Shown here: positions 36,001 to 48,824 of the stretch, in pieces | Numbering within the stretch: the stretch's first letter is position 1 | How the letters are laid out: each line of letters begins with the position of its first letter | Source: Colias croceus | Taxonomy: Eukaryota; Arthropoda; Insecta; Lepidoptera; Pieridae | DNA length: 64,000 nucleotides | Assembly: GCF_905220415.1 (NCBI RefSeq) | Contig: NC_059541.1 | Coordinates: forward strand, 7,576,501 to 7,640,500 | Reading direction: 5' to 3' | The notes under the pieces: model-generated | The model's input: the letters and a program-made list of their open reading frames with translations, nothing else | Told to the model about the DNA's origin: nothing | The model's database searches: none | Made by a program: the position numbers and the translations under genes

Positions 36001-38071
36001 ATGTGTTTCAAAAAAGCATATATATATTTCATATACCTATATGAAAGCGATGGTTAAAACTTTCTATTTTTTTTTCTAGATCTTAGATCCAATGCGTGGA
36101 GTAGTACTAGACAGATTTGGCTTGATGCACCTTATAGCCACTAATGTGTGTGAGTGGCTCAATGTAGTTATTCAAGAAACAAGAGACGATATCGTAGCCG
36201 TAGCCTACGACCGACCCGCGCTACTACGCTACACAAATATATCTGGACCATCCAAAGTCATCATCACAGAAGACCTATTTAACGACACTTTTTTGGAAAA
36301 TTTGACAGATGTTAGTGAACTGAATGTGACAGAAGTAATACATTCCAATATAACTGCTACGATAGAAGCCTGGACATGCAACGTGTCTGATATGATTACA
36401 CCCTTAATACGATCTATGAATCCATACTTAAGGCCTTGTGGAGTGGAGTACAGCTTATTGTGCTCTATAATAATAGCGGTTATTTGGAATGATATATGCA
36501 CTGTACCTGGATCGGTGAGTTAGATTGGATTTTCAAGTATACGCAATTCAATATCTGAGCATAATATCTGTTACACAAATACCATATAAAATTTAAGCAA
36601 ATACATACCTACTTATGTTAAATCGATTGTATAAACTTCTATTTATCTGAACATAAAATCACCCAAAAATATAAAAAAAAAAAAAAATTAATTTCAGAAA
36701 TCATCAAAACTGCCATATAATAATCAAGTTAAAGATGAGAATAGATGTTGTGGTAGAGTTAAGTCTAACTCTCATTTCTCTGTGGACTGTGGAAGTGCGC
36801 ACAAGGGCCTATTCATGGGAGTCGCTGTGCTTGCCGGCACTATAGTCAGCCTTATGCTCTTCAATGGGTTGTTTCAAAAAGAAAACCACGTTGAACTTGC
36901 GTTACTACAGGTAAGCTTTTAACATTAATTATTTTTTTTTTTTACGTTATAACAATCTAATTTAATACAATTACCTACATAGAACTTTATAAAAACGTAT
37001 AAAATGTAACGAAACCTGTAATAACAATAAATGTAAGGAATAGAATTTAATTTCTATTACTTACCTACTAACTACTTAAATTTAATTGTACACTCTGCTT
37101 TTTCTATCTAGATAAATATATGGGAAACTATACTTTTTGTTCTCATGACCCTTTCCTCCGGGGCATGTCTTCACCGGATGCGCGCCCTCACACTTCGACG
37201 AATGACGTCTGCAATGCCTCTGGAACATGCTCTGTTGCTGATCACTCAATGTGGAGTATATCTGTACTACTTATTTCAAATAATTGGCGCTGGATTTCAT
37301 TTACATCGATTCCCAGAGTCAAGGAGAGCTACCAGGTAGATAAAGTTGAGACTGAATGCATATTATAGTTTATAGTTTTGTATACAATATTAACACCCTT
37401 AAATAAAATTCGCAGGATAATATCACCTCTTTGTGCGGTAATACAAAGTTCATGTCAAACGCTGCTAGTGTTAGACGCCTGGTCTCGGCGCTGCGCCAGT
37501 GGAAAAGACCGACCTGGTCGTCAGCTAGTCACCTTCTTACTCGTCGGAAACTTTGCGCTCTGGCTTCTAAATCGGGTTAAAAATGCAAGAGCTGAATTTC
37601 ATCCACTGCAGGTTAGGAAATTAATATATCTAATCTTTAATTGTCTATTCGAAGTTGTCTGATTGCTCATAAAAATACTATGTTTTTATAATAAAACTAG
37701 CGGTCCGCCCCGGCTTCGCCCGTGGTACATATTAACGTTTTCTCTACATAAGAACCATCCTCGTACTTCAAGGAATATAATAAAAAAAGAATTATCGAAA
37801 TCGGTTCAGCCGTTCTCGAGTTATGGAATTACAACGAAAAGTGGCATTGATTTTTATATATTAGATAATAAATTTTGATATTTTTTAGATGCAGTTCTAT
37901 GGAGTATGGGCATGGACACTTATCACTCATGTGTCAGTGCCATTACTAGTTTGCTACAGATTTCAAGCAACCGTATGTTTTTATGAAATATGGAAGAATT
38001 CTTATAAAAGAAAAAAATATAGTGGTGATGGATTTGAGGAAGAGATGGAATTAAAAAATCATGCAGCGTAA
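33088..38071 (+). CDS. Otopetrin-type proton channel, gene B (10 coding exons, one frame break)
   Basis: Tandem paralogue of gene A and the same predicted channel type. Exons: 33088-33182, 34098-34211, 34714-34830, 35070-35157, 35417-35625, 36080-36514, 36698-36910, 37112-37335, 37416-37611, 37889-38071. Family signatures are FYAKLLIVLGLALPI, IRYGSFYLHMGVAGFSVGS, CLQFGEYFDLSGDC, DRFGLMHLIATNVCEWLNVVIQET, HFSVDCGSAHKGLF, RPGRQLVTFLLVGN and QFYGVWAWTLITHVSVPL. All joins are in phase except exon 3 to exon 4. Exon 3 is read in one frame at its start (fixed by exon 2 and the paralogue) and must leave in another. One base is missing near 34796-34801, next to an A run. With it the product would be about 624 aa. 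The loop between segments 5 and 6 is long and has six sequons. It may be a pseudogene, an allelic variant or an assembly error. Confidence 0.83.
33593..33877 (+). repeat. Interspersed MITE-like repeat, copy 3 of 3, in otopetrin B intron 1
   Basis: Same family as 11661 and 18975. It has an expanded A/TA run (about 33804-33829) and intact terminal ends (aaccgacttcaaa, gaagtcggtt). Confidence 0.8.
37697..37868 (+). repeat. ctagcggtccgcccc repeat in otopetrin B intron 9
   Basis: Close copy of 13540-13728 (cggcttcgcccgtggtacat, cgaaatcggttcagccgttc, ttatatattagat end). It occupies most of the intron and ends about 20 bp before the exon 10 acceptor. Confidence 0.75.
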
Positions 38072-38183
38072 ATCGAAGTATTTTATTTTAAATACGTTAC
38101 TTTATTAGATGACCTTTACTTCCTGGATATACAGTATACTAATATCTTAGACTAATATATAACTAGAAGTCTAATATATAACT

Positions 38184-38318
38184 AACCTTCCTCGATGAAT
38201 CGGCTATCTAACACCAAAAATTTTTCAAATCGGACCAGTAGTTCCTGAGATTAGCGCTTTGAAACAAACAAACATACAAAAAAAATCTTCAGCTTTATAA
38301 TATCTATTAGTAAGTATA
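38184..38318 (-). repeat. Truncated tctatactaat-type repeat, inverted
   Basis: Contains cggctatctaacacc and cggaccagtagttcctgag and ends tttataatatctattagta, the complement of the family at 19698. It lies just downstream of otopetrin B. Confidence 0.65.
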
Positions 38319-38449
38319 GATTATTTATATCTACAAAATAGTTAATGTCAAGTTTTAACTTTAACTTATAACAACGTGAACAATATTTGGGCTTTAATCC
38401 TTTTATTGTATGTAGGGTAGATGCAGGTCACTGTTTTTTAACTCAGTAA

Positions 38450-38644
38450 TGCCCGTTTTCACCAACAACCCGTAAAATTTAAGTGTAACCTAAGTCAATT
38501 TAGGGGATACCTAACGTAAAATTTGCTTTCACCGACAGATAAGTGTCACCTAAATCGTTAGGTTCGGTAGTGATTTGAAGGGTCCCTTAAACTAAGGAAC
38601 CCTTACTTAGGAGACTGTTTAGGGGTTATTGGTGAAATCGGGCA
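38450..38644. repeat. 195-bp MITE with TAA target duplication (Harbinger-like)
   Basis: Terminal inverted repeats tgcccgttttcaccaa and ttggtgaaatcgggca lie at the ends. The trinucleotide TAA flanks both sides (38447-38449 and 38645-38647). A 3-bp TWA duplication with such short TIRs is the pattern of PIF/Harbinger-derived MITEs. The interior contains repeated cctaa-type motifs and no coding sequence. Confidence 0.75.
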
Positions 38645-39510
38645 TAAGTGTTCCTAAAATACTTAATAACATAAAAATGGAGCCAGAATAGCCGATGGTG
38701 CTGATGAAGTGAAACGCACGTTCCTAATAAAATAATTTTCCTCAGAATGTACTAAAACGGCTTTCTTTGTAAAATTTTGATTTGAATGGCTTAATGGTTA
38801 GTCCATATTATACAGGTAGATATTGTGTTTTCGTTAGAAATCTCTGGTATAGCAACGTCACCTATAATAAAGTTTGGGACACATTTTTATAAGGTAGTAT
38901 AATAATTAATAGACTACGCTCTACGGAATTTTTATCTACCCTCGGCCCTCCAAACAGCAAATTTTGAATTTCTAGGAATCACAATCGGAAATAAGGTATA
39001 GAAACCAATAATTATTTTGGTAGGTTCCTTTTTGGTTCATAATGCAAATTAATAAAACAAAATTATAATAATGTCTACGCTATAATGTACCTATGTACCT
39101 TGTGTACCTAATTGTAATGAACATTGAATGATGTAATTTCCTTTAATTATAGGAACAGTAGATTATGTATAATAATAAGATGTAATAAACGTGAACTGTG
39201 TCCTTTGTTGGAAATTCTATAATAAATAAATAAATAATGCGATAATATTATTAAAAGTCTATAAAATGTCTATAAATTGCATTATAAATTGCAAATTTTT
39301 CAAATCGATACACCGAACCCAAGACCGAACCTTAACAAAGATTCTACCTAAGGATTCTACAGTCGTTGGTCTTTTTCTAACGTCAGCTGTCATTGTCAAT
39401 TGTCATACATTATCCGTCAGGCGTCAACTGCACAAAAAATTACAGAAAATTGCAGTTCATAACAATTTTTATAATTTTTGACAAAAAAGTAAGGTAATCA
39501 GCAAATAATT

Positions 39511-41626
<2,116 letters not shown>

Positions 41627-41697
41627 AAATGTATCCTCAGTGTCAGAAGCCAACACTTTTTAATACTAATGAACATGTCATAATGCATTAAGGTTCC

Positions 41698-41762
41698 AAT
41701 AAATTTACTTCAAGTATGATAATCTCATTATTACTTGTAAAACTAAATTGTAACAAAATAAA
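41698..41762 (+). terminator. Poly(A) signals of RBX1
   Basis: AATAAA at 41698-41703 and again at 41757-41762, 70 to 130 bases after the stop codon. A third aataaa lies near 41774. The three are in the usual window for cleavage. Confidence 0.55.
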
Positions 41763-41779
41763 TGTTTTTGGTGAATAAA

Positions 41780-44060
41780 AAAATAGCAAATATTCAGCCT
41801 GATACGTAATATTTATTTTTAAAGTACATAACTCTGTACACTTACACATTCAGACTGTTAAATAATTACATATCTATAATTATATTAGGTTCTTGCAGCT
41901 GTGTGCTCCAAACATAATATGTTTCAGGTTCATTTCTACCCTTAATAATACACAGACATGTGACAATGTCTAAAACAACACTTTTTATTGATGAAAATCA
42001 CAGTTAAGGCAGTTGAATGTAAACACTTAATACTATTGCCAATCCATCCAAAAAAAATCACGATACATTAGGATTTGAGGCATTTAATTACATATTATTG
42101 AAAGAAATGTCCTATAAAATAATTGCTGTCTTGTTGCCAAGTAGCAATTGATTACAATTGATTTCTTATATAATTATTCTATTCCTTTTGGGAATATCAC
42201 AAAAGCTAATTCCATTTAAGTTTACCACTAGCTAATAGAATTTACATTTATACATTGCCAACAATGAAATTTTACACGTAAATGATGCGCATCACAGGAG
42301 TCTTAAAATTGGCTAACTATTTTAATGAATAAAGATAATTTATTAAGTAAAAGATGAGCAAATGTTTTTAATAAAGAGATTGAAACAATGTTAACAGAAT
42401 AAAACATCACATAAATCCATTTTAGAATACTTTCTAAAATATTGCAAGTAAAATGTGTACAGTTGCTCAACACAGCAACTTTCAATTGAACATTGGGCAG
42501 CTCTGGAAACTCCTAGCAAGTAGCAACTCAGATAAAAATTGTTAACATGTCCAGCATCACATCATAACATAACGACAAGTCAGAGTTCTAATAAGAAAAT
42601 ATTGTATAACAAAAAGATCCCTAGTGAATGAGACCAGTCAACATTTAAGTATAAGGATGAAAATATTTAAGTCAATTTGCAAGCTAAATGTGTCTCAGCC
42701 AATGCAGACAATCAAACATGCACAAAGTAATTTAATTAATCTCATGGTTCACAAACCATTTATTTTTAAAAGGAGCATTTAAAATATATTATTTTAGAAT
42801 TATTCAGAGAGCCAATATTTATTGAAATATTTCAAAGCATTAATACTGTCCACAATTGAAAATATTTCTTACCAATCGAACTTTTTGATAGAATGTTGGC
42901 TTAATTTCGATTGCTTGCAAGTTAAAATCAATACTAACTTGTTAGATATTAAAAAATAATAGCCAAATGGTTAAGATGTCGAAAATTCAATTTCAATTAA
43001 AAAACTTCTAACATGAAATTCTTTCACAATTTTTCAATATGACTAGTAATTAGATTGATCTAAAAATCCAAACCATGTATCTGAGAGCATACAAATAACT
43101 TTGATACCGTGCATAGGGACACTGATTATTTTTGCCTTGCGCACCATTTACTTATACATTTATTTAAATCGCAGTTTGCTATTATTTATTTACAGTTACG
43201 GCCGGAATTACATGAATTTTAAAATTTCGATTCACAAATCAAATTTTTTGGTCCTGGTCGCTTCAAAATCCAGCTACTAAAATAACTCTTAACAATTAAC
43301 CATCACAACATCCAATTTTATGAGTTTAAAAATACATGTCATTATCATAAAATATTCAGCTAATGTCCAAATATGTTAATTTTTAAATAAAACAAAAACT
43401 ATACATATATGTACACATTTATATACCCTGCACTGGTGTCTTATATAAAAAAGAAACACTAATGATTTATTCGATCAGTATGGAGAAAAAACCAGGACCT
43501 TGTTTCAAAGAAGTAATTCCGACGCTTTTAGAATGCTAATGTTGCATTAATTAACATTATTTTATACAAAATACTTTAATTTACATGATCTAATCCACTA
43601 CAAATATTTAATTTGATCAGAAAAGTGTTACTATTTTATGTGTTTATGGAATGAAGTGAATGAATATAACAATGGAAAACTGGTTAGGGATTTGCAACTT
43701 CAACTTGATGAAATATAAAGTATCATCTTAACTGCTCTGTGGTCTATGGCCAGCCATTTCACAAAAAGGTCTGATGTGACATTCATACCTTAGTCAAAAT
43801 TAAGTTTTATAATTTGTAATAACAAGTACAACATATTTTCCAATACATAGCTTTTACCTTAAATTTTTGTGTCAATGAGTGATGAATTTATCATTAATAT
43901 TTATGGAATTAAAACAATAATAAATAATGCCTATCACACATTTGAGTCCAAACCTCACATCAAATAAATACTATGTAACATAATCCTAGTCAGTTGAGAT
44001 AATTAAACTAATAATTGAATATAAAGCGGTGGAAATATAACAATAAAGTAGTTGCGGCTG
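41780..44060 (-). other. Probable long 3' UTR of Suv4-20
   Basis: AT-rich and without ORFs of note, between the convergent RBX1 and Suv4-20 genes. It is most simply the 3' UTR of Suv4-20 plus a short intergenic part. The exact poly(A) site is not determined. Confidence 0.4.
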
Positions 44061-46238
44061 TCAGTCTGCCGTGATGGCAGTGGGTAAGTCAATAGTACGA
44101 CTTTCATTACCAAATATTAACCTTAAGCGTTTCATAGGAGGCAGAGGACGGATAGGACTATGTTTACGATGTCGTTCTTTTGATCGACGTCGTTTCTTAA
44201 TTCGACGTGCCGTTTCAGGGTCAACACCTTCAAGTCGCAATACTTCATACTCAGGCTGTTCTGTTGTACTTCCACAATCCATTACTTCCTCTACCACAGG
44301 GCTTCTCTTCACACGCAAGGTTAATTTTAAACCTCTTCGAGGAGGAGTACATGGACAGTCACTGCTCTTATCTGCACTACTCGCTACCCATGGAGGGCCA
44401 GACTCTGACTCCTTTTTTATTTCGTCGGTCCTATTTACATTTAATACGTCTGGTTTTCGATGTTTGTTACTATTATTATCATTAGAATCAACAGGTTTAA
44501 CATTTTCTCTAAAGTCACAAATTTCACTTTTAACACACTCTTCATTTTTGCTACACTCATTTGTTTCAATTTCTTCTCTGACATCAGAATCATCTATTTT
44601 CACTGGAGTGCATGCTTCACTTTTATCTAGTAGAGATTCCTTAGTATCACATTCACTCTCTAGACCTACAGGCTCAGCTTTGCAAACATTCACAGGATTT
44701 GTTTCTGTCTCACATTCAATCTTTTGATTATCTATAGGTTCTATTTTTATGTGCTTATTTTCTTCTAATGTAGGCAAATCAGGTTCAGTTTTAGGAGCCA
44801 TATGATTTGTTGAAATCTTAGCCTCTGTACTGCTTTTGGAATTGCTTCTGGTTTTGGAACAAGTTGGTTGAGATCCTGTATCTATCAGACGTTTATGACT
44901 TCTTAAAACTATACCAGAGTGAGAATCATTACTGCTGCGTGAACTCGTTATACTACAACATCGTGAGAATGAAGTCTGACTTTGTGAGGTAGCAGTGTGA
45001 GCTGTTGTACCATTTATTGCTCGACCACTATCTCTACGTCGTCTCAATCTTTCACTTCTGCTAGATACAGAAGATTCCCTACTGCCTTGAGTGTCCTTTT
45101 GCTCTGAACCATCTACTACATCAGCAATGCAGCCTTGTGCCATTAAAAGTTCAGCATCATACTTTGTCAAACCCTTTTGCTTCATTTCTTTCATACTTAA
45201 TGGGGATACAATGTTAGATACCTGTCGACTGTTTATTCGAGGTTTTTCATTATTTTTATTATTGACAGATTTTTGTATAAGTTTTGCTTTAGTTCTATTA
45301 ATTCTATTGTCAGTTTCTCTAAATCTATACCTTGTAGCTTGTTCATCATTATGTGCATTCTGAACCGAAAATGCGCCCTTACACCTTCTTTCACAAGTTT
45401 CACATTCACAGTAACAATTTCCATTTCCAAAAAAGTCTTCACCATAATAACAAGTTATCTCTTCACCAACTTCAATGTCTCTCAAAACTCTAACAAATGC
45501 TTTGCCTCGGTCTGTTGCTTCAAATGTACAAGTGGGTCTACAGTCATGGTTAATGTAAGCAGCAGGACCCAGCCACAACTGTGCACAATTTTTTCTGCAG
45601 CTATACATTACTGAAAAATCATTCTTTCCGGGATGTAACAGTTGTTTTTCTTCTTCTTCTGTCATTTCAGCTATACAGCCAACTAAAAAATCTATTCTCT
45701 CATGCTTGTAAAATTTTTTGGTTGTAGAAATTTTAGCTCCTACGCGGCCTTCCATTGAATATCTATAACAAGGTTCAATAACAAAGCCAGCTTTCTTATC
45801 AAATACCCTTAAATAGCGATATATCTGAAAAAATATAAAATATTGTATTTTAAAATTAAATTAATTAGATATGAGTAATACATAATACAATTTTTATTTA
45901 ATGTTTTGTATACTAACATGTTCTCTTAGTTTATTCTGTTGATGTTTATTTTTACTAAAGTGCCTTGGCATCCACTCCCCATTAGCTAATTTTGAATATG
46001 CCTTATTATAATCTTGTGTTTGAATAAACTCCTTGATGATATTTTTTAATTCTTCTTTATTCGTCTTCAAAGGCCTATAACGAATATTCATTTTATGTGT
46101 AGTAAATCCAAGATATGGGTCCACTATGAGCGCCGTTGCCAAATCGTCGTACTCGGACAGCTCGCGAGGTGTCATACCCATTGGCTGCATCTTGTGGAGC
46201 GCTTGCCTCCCTGGATATGAAGTTGATCCAACAACCAT
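44061..46238 (-). CDS. Suv4-20: Histone H4 lysine-20 methyltransferase, Suv4-20 (KMT5B/C) family
   Basis: The enzyme di- and trimethylates H4K20 in chromatin, using S-adenosylmethionine, and acts in heterochromatin. Exons 46238-45918 and 45824-44061 (93-bp intron) give 694 aa. The conserved N-terminal module is GMTPRELSEYDDLATAL...DPYLGFTTHKMN. The SET domain covers roughly 130-250 and shows EGRVGAKI, FSVMYSCRKNCAQLWLGP, AYINHDCRPTC (about 197-207) and EITCYYGEDFFG (about 229-240). A post-SET CYCECETC cluster then follows. The remaining 440 residues are a hydrophilic Ser/Glu/Lys-rich tail with basic patches (KKRRRSKERHRKH) near the end. The start is taken as ATG at 46238 because GTG would be needed for the longer ORF. 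A splice acceptor (ttcag) ends one base before it, so a 5' UTR exon lies upstream, probably near 46420. It is convergent with RBX1 and divergent from the ornithine carrier gene. Confidence 0.95.
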
Positions 46239-48484
46239 TCTGAACACCTAAACAAAGACGCTTAGTTTGAAAGAAATCGGAAAGGAAACTTCTACTACAT
46301 ACTTAAATAAAACAGTTGCTAATCTATAAATCACAAATTTGCATACACATTATAGGGGACTAATACAACACATTTATGGAAAATAGGCCTTTTTGAGAAA
46401 AACAAAATTATAAAAGCACAAACATGGCGGCCGAGCATCAAACTTAAAATGCGACACGTCAAATATTTTTCATGATTTTTGTTGTATTTTATACATAAAA
46501 CTACGTATATATAAAACACAATAAAGTAGCACAAATTCTTTATTGAAAGACACTCACTTATCTTATTAAAATTACTTAAACATCATGATTATATCCATCA
46601 AGAAATCCATTAACATAACACTTCGCGATGCAACTATTGGAATAAAAGGTTATTTTGGTTTTCTAACAAAATCAAAAAATTAAAATTTCTGACTGTTTTC
46701 TAAGCTTCATTATATAAACCAGAACAAATCTGTTTTTAACTGAAAAACTTAAAAGAACGCTGAAAAACAACCATGTTTTCGTTCACTTCATTCATATAAT
46801 ATTAGCATTTACGATACGTAAGTGGTAACTCCCTAGATGCATACTTAAGATATTTTTTTAAATACATTTATCATAATTTTAATTATTAAAAATAATTGAA
46901 GAAAAATAAAACTTTAAAATCAAAACTTCATGTTGAAATGTGTACTATATCACAAAACATTTTCATGTTTTCTTCGTAAAAGCACACCTCCAGTTTCAAA
47001 AACGAAATTCATGTATATGGCAATAAAACTTTGTTTAAAAAAATTAAATTGCGACTAAAGGACTTGTATCCATGGTTATGAATAAATTATTAAAAAAAAA
47101 TTAAAACTATTTTTATAGACTGAAATCAGCTGAAATCACACTGTATAGGTATATTAAATTAAATTTTACTTATCAATAATAAAGACGCAATACAGAAATA
47201 AGTAACATAACTAAGCTTTTAGAAATATCACTCGATGACGGATGACCGTGATTAAATAATCGTATAGATGTGGTTAGAATACCTACCTATAGATCTTTAT
47301 AAGGGATCCTAATTCCTAAATACCTATAGATCTATGGCCATGAGCTTAAATATACCTCCAAACAAGTTCCGAACTTATAAATTGTATAAATTCCGATCGG
47401 ATGTCATTTCTGTAATGATCTATGCATTTCTGTGAGTAAATAGGTAGGTATTGTACACAGATCTAGTGGTAGGTATGTGATCACATATTTTTATGTGATC
47501 ATATTTTTTAAATGGTTAAAGTGTCACTGTCATTGTCATTTATTGACATCGCGGTACATTACAAATTTCCAAGCAAATTTCAAATCAAATTTATACCAAG
47601 GCAGCTAAAATAACTTGAGTATTGAGTTCGTAAAGACTAGAGAGTAGAGAGTGATTTAGATATAAACTATTTTAGTACCGTGCTGTATGTTCAACGCATT
47701 TAGATAGTGTATAATAAATAATTATAGATAAGACTTATCTTCCATTGCCCTCCCGTCCCTCATTCCTCCACTTCTTAGCAGAAACACTACCTAAAGTGTG
47801 ATAGAGTTCGAAGTTAACAAAAAACGTGGTTATTCTATGGAGACATACAAATAATTAAATATAATTATCTGGTAAGTTTTGAAGCTATGTATAAAAAAGT
47901 TTGTAATAATTTTAAATTAATTTACAAATGCAATAATTGCACAACTTCACATAAAATTACATACCTACTCTACAATTATTCTTAACGACCTAATGAATGA
48001 GTAATACAAAAAGTTTTAAGTAATGCTAACCACGCATTATAAATAACTGTACCTACAACACAGAGCATGTAATATATGCTGTACAAATATAACACTTAAA
48101 TTCAAGGGTTATATTTGTACAGTCCTTCCAGTACTCATGCAACATAAAATAAAATTATAATTATGTATTTATTTATATACAATGAATAATATTAAATTAA
48201 TTCTAAGAACAGGACAATATATTATAATATCAAAACTATGGAAATAAAGTTTATTAATTATTTTTATTTCGTTTTATTACTTTATTTATAAACAATACAA
48301 TTATATTTTCTCTTGCTTATTGTGTTTATGAGATTAATGTTAATATTATTATTAATATCACATTAACTGTTTTTCAATATTTTATTTTTAATTAACTTTT
48401 AGTAAAGTTTACCATTGTGTGTTTGTAGAGTTTTAATAATAATTATCTCTATTTCTTGCAGCTATATAATAATAAGAAATTAAA
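46239..48484. promoter_or_regulatory. Divergent intergenic region between Suv4-20 and the ornithine carrier
   Basis: Both flanking genes have a splice acceptor just upstream of their start codon, so this 2.2 kb should contain their non-coding first exons and promoters. A patch at 46420-46460 (acatggcggccgagcatc) is a candidate for the Suv4-20 first exon. A CT-rich patch near 47750-47850 is a candidate for the carrier gene. No coding ORF was accepted. Confidence 0.4.
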
Positions 48485-48769
48485 ATGGCACACTCAACTT
48501 CTTCTGGGAACAATCTTAAAAGTGGATTGATTGACTTCACAGCTGGATCACTAGGTTTGTAAATAATTTTGGTTTAATACTACAAACATATTTATTACTA
48601 TACTTGTTAATAATTAAAAATTATGTATTTATTAAATATAAGTATTTATTAAATATTATATTTATCGTCGCCTAGTACCCACAACACAAGCCTTAATTGA
48701 GCTTACTGTGGGACTAGGTCGATTTGTGTAATAATGTCCTATAATTTGTGTAATAATGTCCTATAATAT

Positions 48770-48824
<55 letters not shown>

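Noticed and set aside
44071..44727. 218-codon plus-strand ORF opposite Suv4-20
   Set aside because: It is a shadow of the low-stop antisense of the conserved methyltransferase exon.
45233..45614. ORFs on both strands inside the SET-domain exon
   Set aside because: Other-frame shadows of the well-conserved SET coding frame.
46239..46247. GTG start extending Suv4-20 by three codons
   Set aside because: The ATG at 46238 follows a splice acceptor almost directly, and animal homologues begin with ATG.
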